Positions 12,780 through 22,558 of a stretch of DNA of 64,000 nucleotides are shown here, piece after piece. The position numbers were made by a program, and so were the translations under genes. The stretch is taken from the NCBI RefSeq assembly GCF_010093815.1, contig NW_022985554.1:1582999-1646998 (forward strand), read 5' to 3'. Numbering within the stretch: position 1 is the first letter of the stretch; each line of letters begins with the position of its first letter. Source of the DNA: Pseudovirgaria hyperparasitica (Eukaryota; Ascomycota; Dothideomycetes; Acrospermales; Acrospermaceae). The notes under the pieces were generated by a model. The model searched no databases. It had not been told where the DNA came from and worked only from the letters and a program-made list of their open reading frames with translations.

Positions 12780-14092
12780 TCACTTATACACCAGACCGCT
12801 AAACTCACCAGCCAAGTAAACCTGTGACTCGACGGGCGATTCCACCATTCGGTTCGTAAGAGAAACTTGACGTTCTACGACCCTATTGCCGTTTTTCCAG
12901 TCGAATACTGTCCCGATGTCTAGCGCACAGGCGATTCGACTGCGCTCGATAGGACCGTGTGATGTGTGCTCGAGGATCATATCCTGGAGCTCGGAGGGGA
13001 GCCCATGAATGAGGGACGGGCGCGCCTTGGTGAGTGTGCATTCGAGGAGCATCTCGAGGCCCCGTGCAGAGACCGTGTATCCGTCTTCTTCAAAGAGGTT
13101 TTCTGGTGCGGAGTAGGCCTCTGAGTCGTCGGAGATGAAGTATCGGACGATCTTGTCCATTGTTAGGATTAGGTAGAAGTTGGCATTACTGGGTGTGCGG
13201 GAGGAATCTCGTTTCAAGGCGTTTCGTTCCGCGAAATTCTGCCGGATCAATGCGATTGCGTGGGGCATGTGCCGTGACACGACAATGGATGTCGAGGGGT
13301 ATCGGATGATGTTCCCTTGTACTGTGGCCCAATGAGGGAGATCGTGGATCCAAAGCAGATGTCCACCGCAGCTCCTACGAGGGCTGTTGATTTCCAGAAC
13401 ATTAATGTCCAAAGTGGCAATTTTGAGCACTGCGTTTGCCAGCCGTTTGAAAGTAATATCGTTGTATCGGCTGCAGAGGATGTGCCTCCATTGAAATGCA
13501 AAGTCGGAAAGCATCCGACTCACAAAAGCCTTGTGCCGCTCGAGGTTACGTTTCTCCGTTGTAAGTCGCCGGAAGTTCCAAGTTGGTGCTGTAAACATGG
13601 AAAATATTGTATTCTTTAGAGGTAGTGGTTGCTCATAAGGCTGGAGATCCAGCAGACCGATCTCACGTTGTCGAAGTACACTAAGAGGCACTTGGGAGTT
13701 ACCAGTTTTCTTCTCGCAACGGAGCACACCGGCATCCAGGTCAAAAGTCCAAATTGCGGTGAGATGGATATGGCGTCGATCTTCAAATGGGCGAACGATA
13801 TCATCCTGTTGAAGCCAATCCCAGCAGAAGCCCAGATAGATTGCGCCAAATGTATGTTCTATCACTGTAATGTGAACAACACAGCTACTTTACGACGCAG
13901 ACTCGGGGGACTGACCGTTTGTTGCACCTCGTAGCCTTTTGGACGCTACTTGCAGGAAATCAATGTCGTCTGACCAGCGACGCTGGGAAAAGTAGATAGT
14001 GCCTAGGTTCCAATAAGCGGCTGGTGACTGTGTTGCGCCAGGGGGCGCGAAGCTATGCTACCTTGGTGTACGATGTTGATGAAAATAGACAT
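12780..14092 (-). CDS. Lineage-specific hypothetical protein with conserved C-terminus
   Basis: Function unknown. The main exon (13864-12780) encodes about 361 residues. The C-terminal part, LPSELQDMILEH followed by DWKNG and ending SPVESQVYL..FSGLVYK, resembles a family of hypothetical proteins that I associate with Dothideomycetes; it has an F-box-like LPxELxxxIL segment. Upstream, an intron at 13865-13915 (51 nt, GTCAGT..ACAG) joins an exon encoding AAYWNLGTIYFSQRRW..ASKRLRGAT, which looks like a tetratricopeptide helix. The 5' end is uncertain: a TAG acceptor at 14053 and an ATG at 14092-14090 can be used, but the spacing for an intron between them is too short, so a first exon may be missing or lie in the AT-rich DNA upstream. 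Possible 5' truncation. Confidence 0.55.
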
Positions 14093-14589
14093 GTTGTGAT
14101 GATCATTCGCCTCGACGTTACGGCTATAAATTTGCAGTGAATGAGTCAACGATACGCTAGTTATAGTATGGCGTTGATTCCCGTATAATGAAACGTGATA
14201 ATTAATGTAGTATGAATATCAATTCGTTGATTAATTAAAGTTGCTCTTACTAAGAGCGAGAGAGTAGTAGAAGCCTGAGTAAGGCAATTAGGTAGATATG
14301 CCGCTAGACCTAATCCGGAATGGTCGGTGGATACCGCCTGGTCATAGCTTTTAATAGACCTAGCCGTCCAAACCTTTATATTCCTAACTATAAATACTAC
14401 TATATACTTGGGATCTTCCTGCTCTCCTTACATTCTATCGTTTAGATACAACTATCATTACTGTCTTAAGGTAGTCATTATTGCCCTGCCTCTGCCTTGA
14501 CATCTCTGTATTTTACCACGGAAAGCGAACTGCCTACCTATAATGGTGCTGGGCCACCTCGCATCTATCGACCTCCGGTATCCTTGAAC
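14093..14589. other. AT-rich spacer
   Basis: AT-rich DNA with many TTAAT and ATAAT words and no open frame of interest. It separates the 5' end of the hypothetical gene from the 3' end of the P450. The composition could reflect repeat-induced point mutation of an old repeat, but I recognise no element. Confidence 0.5.
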
Positions 14590-16381
14590 TCAAGATCGTG
14601 GTGTGAACTTGACCCGGGGACCAGCGACCGGCCTTACAATCAGCCATCCACGAGCCTTCACCTCACCGGAGTCCTCTCGGCTTCTTGATACACTAAATTT
14701 CCGAAGGATCTCAACTAGAGCCGTTTTGATCCACATCTTGCTGAAGTCGCGTCCGGCACAGATCCTTGGCCCTTGCAGGAAAGTCATGTTCTGGTAGTTG
14801 CTCGACGCGCCGCCGTGCTTGTTGGCCCGCTCGATGCCATGCTCGTCAATCGTGATCCACCGGCTTGGATCGAACACGTCGGCCTTGGGGCCCCAGTACT
14901 GTGGATTCCGATTGATCGCTCCGACCCACATGTGGATTGCGGTCCCTGTGGGTACCGTTCGTCCTACGATGCTTATGGGCTTGCATGTCGCCCGGGATGT
15001 GTAGGGCAGGGGAGGGTGGAGTCGTAGAACCTCCTCTACGACTGCATTGAGATATACCATTCGTTCTAGCTCTTCATGCTCAAAGTCTCTACCGGCAACG
15101 ACGTTATCGATCTCGGATATGAGGGTTTCCTGATGGCATAGATTCTCCGCGAGGGTGAGGTATGGATCGCCCATATGATCGCGGCGGTAGTTGTCTCGAG
15201 ACCAGCCATGAGGAACGTGAGGATATGCTCGACCAACTCGTCATCGTCGAGGGTCTGCGTGTCCTCACCGACGGAGCACCCGGCCGATTGTACGATCTGA
15301 CGCAAAGCTTGATGAGGCAGCGGCTTGCCCTCTCCATTTTGAAGTTTAGCAGATTCCAGTATCTTCCAGCAGATCCTGCGCAACGCCTTTGCTCTCCGAT
15401 CCCGCGCCCGGTTTATGCGCAAAGGGAGCAACTTCATGCATCCGACCGGCAGATACGTAGCCACACTGAGGAACCGCACAGCGCCCTGACTAACATTCAG
15501 CGTCCGCTCCCACAACCTGGTATCCGCATCGTCCCACCGCGATACCAGCGCATCCCAATCATAGCACAGCAAACTCGCACTCGACACATCCAGCACATAC
15601 CGCAACGCAAACGGTGTAACATCCATATAATCGCGATCCACACCCACACCCACACCTCCCCTCCCAATCGCACCCGCAAGAAGCCCCGCTTTCCGCCTCA
15701 CGACCGCAAAGTTGCCCCGGACAGACTCGAGCCGGAGATGGGGCAGCATGATGCCGCGCGCTGTGCGATACCGCGCGCCCTCGCTGAGAATCAGACCCCA
15801 CCCGAGGAACGGCGCGTCGAGGGCGGCCCATTCGGCGGGTTTGGTGTGGCCGTAGGCATGGGCGGAGAAGACGTCGCGGAGGGCGTCTGGGCTGATGGGC
15901 AGGATGGTGCTGCCTTCAATGAGGCCGTGGGTGTGCAGCGCGTGGGCGGTTGGGTGCTGCTTGAACCAGGCTAAGGGGGTGGTTCCGCGGGGCTCTTCGA
16001 GGAGGAGCTGTGTTGATCGCAGGATGCCGTTCGTCTGTTATATGCGAAAGTCTTTTCGTTAGTTGTGGTTAGAGATGGGGGAGGTAGGCGGAGGTGTATC
16101 ATTTCGTCCGACTTGTGGTGATGACTTACGTATATCGTGGGGAACAGCCTACGGAGTGGATTTCTGAGATAGGGCCAGAGGAGGAGTCGATCGAAAAGGT
16201 ACAACATTACTCCAGATGATAATACTTTAGCCCAGTCGCTCCGGAGAACCTCTAAAGACAATCTGATTGGCTTCGTTGAGGGCATGACGATGCACCATCC
16301 GACGACCCAGAGCACCGCTGCTATGGTCAGGCATTCAACTAGATATAAAGGTCTTTGCGAGAGAAAGGCCGGAGGTTTCAT
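14590..16381 (-). CDS. Cytochrome P450 monooxygenase, one apparent frameshift
   Basis: Haem-thiolate monooxygenase of about 550 residues, probably ER-anchored through an N-terminal hydrophobic segment (about 15-33). Exon 1 is 16381-16130; a 95-nt intron (16035-16129, GTAAGT..ACAG) leads to exon 2. Seen motifs are the I-helix AGLETT, the K-helix EEVLR with PLPYTSR, and the haem loop FLQGPRICAG. At about 15160-15170 (minus strand) the frame changes between WAIH and LTLAENLCHQ with no GT..AG intron available. This means a 1-nt loss or 2-nt gain in the gene, or a sequence error. Everything on both sides is well conserved, so the break is either recent or not real. The substrate is unknown and no biosynthetic partner genes adjoin it. 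Confidence 0.75.
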
Positions 16382-17040
16382 TTTTTGTCTTCTCTAGGTC
16401 GTATGTGGAGCCTTCTTTCATCAGGCATGCGCTAAGCAGTGGCAGTTGGAGGATCTATTTGATTATATCAACCAGAGTACCAGCAAGAGCACATAAAACT
16501 TGGATTACCAAGTTCCAATATGAGAATGGCAGGAGGGGTTTATATGACAACGACTCTAGAAAATGTCCGAAAACCCCTCGCATACGGGGAATTAGTAGCA
16601 GTAGCAATTATGCAGTCCTTCCGCCGTAACCGCTATGTCCGCCTTTCAACGGTAGATCTTCTCCACCTGCATGTCATCAGGTTTCGGCTTCCAAAGCCAG
16701 CCATGTCTGCTCTTCACAGAGGTGTGTGCAGTCGCGTGTGCGGAGATCTTGGTAGTACATAACGGAGATAAACTCGATCGATTCGGGAGATCTGAATCGG
16801 ATCACAAGACAGCACCACCGATTGGCGTGCTGTAGTGCATGAGCGATCGCTGACATATACGCAATGGCTTTGGTCATTACATTTTCTGTCATGTATGGTT
16901 ATGCACAGCCGGCGCTGTGATTCGATGTGCATCTTTGCAAATCCCACCAGTTACCTGCGCCAACGTTGCAGGCGCGTCATGCATTGGAAGAAGTGGAAGA
17001 TAAGAAATCGATAGTAATGGGGGCTTTGGGGACGTAGGAA

Positions 17041-17270
17041 TTAGCAAGCATTAGTAGGTATTAGCAGGAAATAGCAAGAAATTGCAAGAAATAGCAAGAA
17101 ATAGCAGGAAATAGCAGGAAATAGCAGAAAATGGTAGGAAATAGTAAGAAATACCAAAAATAAGCAGGAAATTATAAGAAATCATAAGAAATTATAAGAT
17201 ATTATAAGAAATTACGATAAATTATTATAAATTATAAGAAAAAGTAAGATTTAGTAAGAGTTATAGATTA
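17041..17270. repeat. 10-bp phased A-rich tandem array
   Basis: About 23 units of ten bases, consensus ATAGCAGGAA with variants ATAGCAAGAA and, toward the right, ATTATAAGAA. The phase is kept almost exactly for 230 bp, so short A runs recur once per helical turn. It is non-coding. The right half is degraded to A/T only. Confidence 0.8.
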
Positions 17271-17746
17271 TAAGTATAGAATACTATGTATCTCTTTAAT
17301 TTTTAGAGCCATTTTCACCTCTACATAAGATACATAATTTTTGTATCCTATCCTTAGCTCGGACGGTATATACGTAGAGAGTGTTAGTAGTGGCTTCAAT
17401 GATCAAAGGAGAAGGGGCTGGCTCGGCAGAATAGCAGTCTTCATGTAGGCGTAATCGGTATGTAGTCACCATTGCCAAGTAGTTTCATCTCTTATGGAAT
17501 TTAATCATGTATAGCTGATGTATTTAGTGTCTGCCTAAGTCCATGTCCTTGTCATTCGTCTCACTGGGTAGCTGAGCCGACCCAAGGATGAGCGCCTATT
17601 ACATCCGAAACGTGACTTTCGGTAACTGGTGCAGTGTAACATATAGATATAAACGTGTGGCGTGTATATAAGCCCTAGCTAGTTAATAGGATGAATGTAT
17701 GCGCGCAGCAGTAACTAGGATCTGGGCAACCGAATGATTTCTCGAA

Positions 17747-17857
17747 TAAGTAGGCATTAGCAGAATCTAGCAGGGAATGGCAAGATTTAGTAGAAATTAG
17801 CAAAATTTCTCGAGAAAGTAGCAAAATTTCTTGAGAAAGTAGTAAAATGTACTATAA
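17747..17857. repeat. Second TAGCA-family phased array
   Basis: Units built on TAGCARAATT/TAGTAGAAAT at about 10-bp spacing, followed by two copies of a longer unit (TAGCAAAATTTCTYGAGAAAG). It shares the TAGCA core with the array 480 bp to the left and ends about 280 bp before the Cys-rich gene. Confidence 0.65.
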
Positions 17858-18040
17858 TTCTATACTAGACAGCGCTTAGCAGAAGACTGATGACGATATA
17901 TCCATGCGTATGGAAATTCATTGCACATTGGCCCAGTATTTCGAAAATGGTTCGAGACACAAAGCAGGCAACTATGCATGACATGGATGCGAATATCGCT
18001 GCGTCTTCACTACTGTCAAAGACCGGGTCGTTGGCTGAGG

Positions 18041-18048
18041 TATATAAA
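18041..18048 (+). promoter_or_regulatory. TATA box of the Cys-rich small gene
   Basis: TATATAAA lies 85 bp before the ATG at 18134, a normal spacing for a fungal TATA promoter. Confidence 0.5.
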
Positions 18049-18133
18049 CCAGCCAGATCCATCCGAATTGTGCAAAGGAACAATCAACCTTCAGAAGAAC
18101 TTTACATTCATATCCCAGCGAAGTACCAACAAC

Positions 18134-18466
18134 ATGTGTTATACCGCAATAAGATGGCATCGCTGCGGGATTCATACCGCGACAAAGGGGGTTCATTGCC
18201 GAGATGCGACGCTCAACGAAGCCACCGGAAGGCTGAATTCATGCGGGCAGCCTGGGGGCACATATGATGCTGGATTTACCCACCTTCTTTGCGGTAAACC
18301 AGAGTGTCCGCATAACGTGCTAGGCGGATGTTGGACTTGTTGCCAATGTGGAGCAACAGAGAATTACATCAATCCATGCAAAAACTGCGCCCATCAATGC
18401 TGCTGGAACTGCCGACCCATAGGTAAATCTTCTTTTGCTGGATTGAATGTGGAAGCAAGTAACTGA
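18134..18466 (+). CDS. Cys-rich small protein, putative zinc-binding
   Basis: I do not recognise this protein. It is about 110 residues with no signal peptide. The C-terminal half has closely spaced Cys/His pairs (CGKPEC, CWTCCQCG, CKNCAHQCCWNC) that could bind two zinc ions in the manner of small zinc-ribbon or RING-like folds. ATG 18134 is chosen because the TATA box precedes it and the Cys/His spacing starts there (MCY..WHRCG); the open frame reaches further upstream without an ATG of note. A possible intron from 18421 (GTAAAT..GACAG at about 18476) would swap the last 15 residues for a short VVNG ending. It is convergent with the kinase-like gene, 110 bp away. Confidence 0.5.
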   Translation: MCYTAIRWHRCGIHTATKGVHCRDATLNEATGRLNSCGQPGGTYDAGFTHLLCGKPECPHNVLGGCWTCCQCGATENYINPCKNCAHQCCWNCRPIGKSSFAGLNVEASN

Positions 18467-18575
18467 TTGATGACAGTTGTCAATGGTTGAGTGGTAGAAG
18501 ACCTTGCCTGGAAAGGATCGATGGTTTTCAACGTTTCATCTATGTATTTAAGTAATACATAGAGCGAGACAATTT

Positions 18576-19586
18576 TCAATCATTGCGTAGGAGACTTTGA
18601 ATCTTCTGCAAACCCATCATATCGCCTTCTTTGGTGTTAGCAAGTTCGCCCGTCACCCAACCATCCGTGAAGCTGCCTCCAAAATCCACCACCCAAGCAT
18701 TGTCGTCACAGCTTATCAATACGTTTTGTGCTTTAACATCGCCCCATACGAGGCCATGCAAGTGAAGCTGCTGTACCATGTCACTGATCTGCGTTGCCCA
18801 CTTCTGTCGTTGCTGTTTACTCGCCGACTCCACGAGAGCTTGTAGGTGGGGCTTTGTGGTGTCGGTATCAATATAGTCCATCAGGAACCCGAGAGCGGAA
18901 CAGCAGTCCTCATCTGAAGTTATGAGACCCACAACGGACGGGATAGAGAGCCGCGTGCGGAAGTCCGTTCGTTGGATCTGGAGCAGAGAAGATATCTCCC
19001 TCTTCAAGGAGTGTAATTCAGATTGGTGACTGGTCATTTTCGCGCATAATGTCGTGCCCTCTATGCAAACTTTGAAAACCGCGTCATGTTTCATGACGTC
19101 CAGAACCTCGATCTGAGACAGCGCAAATGCTGGTATACCTGGACCAAGCTGGTACCGACTCAGGCCAGCGTGGTTCCAGTAGTAAGGAAACGTACTCAGG
19201 TCTTCCTCGAGTATGATGCATAATTTCTCATCCCGTGTGCACACTCGTAGTCCGACAACTTTTGGATTACAATAATCGTTCAGTGTCCGCGGAGAGAATG
19301 CTCCGTGACACTGGGCGAACTGCCGGAAGAAGGGCTGGCACGATACGGCGAGAACATCCGATATTTCATCGAACAGTAGGTCGAGTTCATCTTGGTTTTT
19401 TGCTTTCTGTAGAGCATGAATGCGATCGAGGTAGTCACGCTCGATGGTGTGCGGTGGAGAGTCAACAGACAAGAGTACTTCAAAGTGCACGCCGTTGCTT
19501 GTTATTGTAAACTGACAATCATCTTCAAGTCCATAACGGATAGAGTCGACTGCGTTGACACAAGGAGGCAGAGAAGGTGAATGCAT
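18576..19586 (-). CDS. Atypical protein-kinase-like protein
   Basis: Intronless, 336 residues. The N-terminal 150 residues match nothing I know. The C-terminal part is a minimal kinase fold: a candidate VAIK-type lysine in LCAKM, a catalytic loop HGLVWGDVKAQN (Asp, Lys and Asn kept, but GD in place of the usual RD), and a metal-binding DFG in VVDFGGSF. I see no glycine-rich loop and the protein ends soon after, with no APE segment or C-lobe helices beyond WVTGE..GD..GL. This layout is common in fungal kinase-like proteins expanded in Dothideomycetes and Sordariomycetes. Whether it is active cannot be told. Stop at 18576 and ATG at 19586 are clear, and a TATA box precedes the ATG. Confidence 0.7.
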   Translation of the reverse strand: MHSPSLPPCVNAVDSIRYGLEDDCQFTITSNGVHFEVLLSVDSPPHTIERDYLDRIHALQKAKNQDELDLLFDEISDVLAVSCQPFFRQFAQCHGAFSPRTLNDYCNPKVVGLRVCTRDEKLCIILEEDLSTFPYYWNHAGLSRYQLGPGIPAFALSQIEVLDVMKHDAVFKVCIEGTTLCAKMTSHQSELHSLKREISSLLQIQRTDFRTRLSIPSVVGLITSDEDCCSALGFLMDYIDTDTTKPHLQALVESASKQQRQKWATQISDMVQQLHLHGLVWGDVKAQNVLISCDDNAWVVDFGGSFTDGWVTGELANTKEGDMMGLQKIQSLLRND

Positions 19587-21093
19587 AGCGTTGGAGTTGG
19601 TGGTGTTGAAGTTATGACTGCCTAGGTGTTAACCTAAGACTAGCTTTTATATTACTCGATAGAACCATTTATGATCAGAGGGTATTACGATTAGTCACAA
19701 GATCACAGGGATGCTGTCGCCTAGAATGTGCTACTCAATGCATACATCACCACGCTTGGGCATTTTCAAACCTTCAGGCTGCAATTCTGGGGATGGCTGT
19801 CAGCACTTCCTGTTTCTGTTGGGACCTTTCATAATGAATTCTGCAGTAATAATAACAGTCACTAAAAATATTACAACTGAGCCTGCAGGCTAAAAGCCTT
19901 GGCTGGGAATGATATGTTATTTGCTTGTATTGGTAACAAAGGTTGTACTGTTATCTAATGCTAAGCCGGCATTAACATAGCCTTCATTTTGGCAGCGACT
20001 TTCTATTGAGTTGCAAATTGTATGATCGCCTTGATGATGTGTAAAAGGTATGTCAAGAGCAAGTCGCTATTAGATGTTACTAGATTACTCAAAGATATGT
20101 TTGCTCGTATGGGCGTACTTGAATGGCACGCCAACAGCACAGATCTTACTTTCCATATACAACGCACGATATGCCCTGGCGATCGATTGTCTCTGGAGTC
20201 GGCCACCGGGCTCTTTTGACTAAACAGAGTGGACGACGGGTGTCTGATGTGCAGCTCCTTGATGTATTGTAGCGAGCTTGCAGGATCCCACAAAGCTAAG
20301 ACCTGGATCGAGTACTTCTGCCTTGGACTCAGCTCTATGTCACTCTGCAACAACCTGACTGTATGCTGGTTCTCCGTCGTGCGAACTGGAGATGGCTCCA
20401 GCTCGAGCACCTGGGAATGTAGCTAACCGCATCGGTGCTAACAGTTTCTTGCCCGCTGCAATAAGCTATTGGAATCAAGCTCTTCATTGATCAATAGCGC
20501 TTATCCGGTGCTCGCACCAAGTGCCCCAGATTCTCCAGACCGAGGACCTTGCTACTGACGATGGGGTTGAGAACTTGAGATACTTCTGTTCGAAGGGATT
20601 CTTGCTGTATCTTGACCTCTTCCAGAACATACACAGGTAACGTGCGGCGCAGATCAGAGAGCGGACGGTCATACGCTGAAGCCGACCGCAGATGGCTCTG
20701 AACGCGAATATTATTCGTTCGGGAAATATTTGATCATTCGGGTGTATATTATGCGTCAATGTATACAAAGCGATATTGACGTATCACGTGAATAAGCTCT
20801 TGTGACACCTCTGTCCTTGCGACACGTATTACATGCTCACCCCTCACCTTATAACTGTCAAAGCTGTCCTAACGAAATCACCATTGCACCTGACATCCTC
20901 TCATCGACAAAGTTGGGCAACTAGAGCATTCAAGGACCCCGATAAGTGTATAACCTGGAATTTCGAGTTTTAGTAAGCCTACGTCCTCAACAGCGATTTT
21001 TGTTCGACATACTAAAGTAACTCATTATGTAGGCCTACTACATGAGATATCCCTTATTTTAAGACCTCCTCGGCGTCCATCCGAATCGCATAA
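19587..21093. other. Intergenic region, no supported gene
   Basis: Apart from the TATA box at 19645, I see nothing convincing. Minus-strand frames at 20003-20410 (135 codons, no ATG start) and 20484-20768 have no motifs. The DNA just before the two-exon gene includes plain AT-rich promoter-like sequence. Confidence 0.5.
19645..19651 (-). promoter_or_regulatory. TATA box of the kinase-like gene
   Basis: TATAAAA on the minus strand, 58 bp before the ATG at 19586. Confidence 0.5.
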
Positions 21094-21480
21094 ATGACTG
21101 ACCCCATGACAACCGGACAGGGTTTTCTGTCAGAAACAGTGAGTCTAGGGAAGAGCCCTTCGTGTCTGTAACGCTCACCGCACTTATACGTGCAGATGAT
21201 ACAAGAAGCCCTACGAGAAGGACTTGGCTACATCACCGGAAACATGTTTCATGCAGAGGAAGAAGACAGGACCATTCGATTTGTAGGGGCTTTCATCAGG
21301 ATATCTAAAAGAGGTACCAAACCACTGGAGCTCACAGATATTGCGGAAATTCGAGAGTTTCGGATTCCTGCTGGATATTATGCGGAAGTGATAGATGGGT
21401 ATGCAAAGCTGACCAAATGCGGTCCATCTCCAGTGTTTGGAGAATCCTGTAACCCTCAGACCGACCAACCTTCAAACTAA
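21094..21480 (+). CDS. Small two-exon orphan protein
   Basis: Predicted 109 residues, no recognised domain. Exon 1 (21094-21138) encodes 15 residues beginning MTDPMTTGQG. A 57-nt intron (21139-21195) has a strong GTGAGT donor and a TGCAG acceptor in phase 0, and exon 2 (21196-21480) begins MIQEALREGL. The product is acidic and soluble, with a conserved-looking central block RFVGAFIRI. The spliced frame is the main support. A competing minus-strand frame over the same DNA lacks an ATG. If exon 1 is wrong, a 94-residue protein could start at 21196. Confidence 0.45.
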
Positions 21481-21991
21481 TCGACATATCTTCGCTCTCT
21501 CCGAAAGGTATTAGCAATGTTAAGCACTCTGTGGTCGATATCTGCGACCTAATTTCCATCTGCCACTGATTGCTAGCCCGGACAGCGTTGTAAAACAGTG
21601 CGGCCAAAATCGGTACATGTGTAATAGGCGGTTTTGAAAATATGTACTTTATGTCTGTAACCTTTTAGGCTTCGTTTTAAGTGTAACTTTTGGGTCATGC
21701 TTACGCCTAGGAGTCTGCATGGTCTGTGTTTCCACGAAAGTCTCTCGTTCTTGTCCGATTGCTGACTGTTGCCTAACAGTAGAGGCAGAGGAATGCGATA
21801 GAGAGAGATTAAATTGGTCTGTGCTGTTCATTTCGTCGACGTTCATACCGTAAAATTCTGGATCCTCGTTAATCTACTACAGTAAGGATCCTGAGTTCGA
21901 CACTATGTACCTTGGAACTCAGGTTGTAAGGTCATCCTTCGTTTCCGTTTCCTCATGCCCGAAATAGGAACAATCTGGGGGCCTGGTCGTC
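21481..21991. other. Spacer, possibly holding a 3' exon of the next gene
   Basis: The minus-strand frame at 21846-21649 (65 codons, basic C-terminus RRKHDPKVTLKTKPKR) may be a second exon of the 21992-22558 gene. Nothing else is seen. Confidence 0.35.
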
Positions 21992-22558
21992 TTAGCTGCT
22001 GTTCACCAAGATGTTGACATGCTTACTGTCCAAGGATGGCACTCCATAATCATCTGCGAGCACATCAAGCGAAGGCGATTGCAAGCTGCCCCCCTTGACT
22101 CTCACCACGTCCAAAATGTTCATTCTCTCGTCCTCGCGCATGTTTGCGAGCTTTTGTTTTCCAAATGCCACAGCGCAGAGCATCACTACACCAGGACTGC
22201 TGTGGCGTAGAACATCATGTAGGAACTCTTGGTAAACCTGACCCGAGCGATTCGTCTGAACTTGGGTAAGAATGGTTATAGCAGTGTCTACATGCTTCGA
22301 AGCACGGTTGTCAACACGATCTACGACCTTGAACCTTCTCGCTGCTTTGTCTAACGCGTTGTAGAACTGAGAAGAATTTTCCGGAATGAAATTAGGGATA
22401 CGAAGCTGTCGCGTTTTCATTTCAGCTTTCAGAGATTCTGCTGTATCGTGACATAGTCGAAGTAGGGTCGCTAACTCTTCGTCTGATACGTCAACATAGC
22501 CTTCTTCCAAAGAGGTCGTCCTTCGTTCTGTTTCAAGAACAACGCGGGTGGGCTGCAT
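21992..22558 (-). CDS. Hypothetical protein, helical
   Basis: Unrecognised protein of 188 residues read without an intron from ATG 22558. The composition is that of a soluble, mainly helical protein with no membrane segment or signal peptide. An alternative model uses a strong donor GTAAGC at 22026 and an acceptor CCAG ending at 21858. This 169-nt intron in phase 1 would replace the last 11 residues with a 69-residue basic tail ending at 21649, giving 246 residues. That intron is longer than the others in this window, so I keep the simple model. No paralogue or partner is visible nearby. Confidence 0.5.
   Translation of the reverse strand: MQPTRVVLETERRTTSLEEGYVDVSDEELATLLRLCHDTAESLKAEMKTRQLRIPNFIPENSSQFYNALDKAARRFKVVDRVDNRASKHVDTAITILTQVQTNRSGQVYQEFLHDVLRHSSPGVVMLCAVAFGKQKLANMREDERMNILDVVRVKGGSLQSPSLDVLADDYGVPSLDSKHVNILVNSS

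Larger units (their letters stand above)
16382..18133. other. AT-rich intergenic region with phased repeats
   Basis: No supported gene. It holds two related arrays with 10-bp phasing (17041-17270 and 17747-17857) and a TATA box at 18041. Short minus-strand frames at 16677-16947 and 17296-17478 have no recognisable features. Confidence 0.6.

Noticed and set aside
14093-14589. Possible transposon remnant mutated by RIP
   Set aside because: AT-rich, but no terminal repeats, target-site duplication or coding trace is visible.
18480-18540. tRNA-like string (GGTTGAGTGGTAGAAG with an apparent anticodon arm)
   Set aside because: The D-arm looks plausible but the anticodon loop lacks the U before the anticodon and no T-arm GGTTCRA or acceptor pairing can be formed.
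20003-20410. 135-codon minus-strand frame
   Set aside because: It starts with GTG, has no motif, and no upstream exon with an ATG could be joined.
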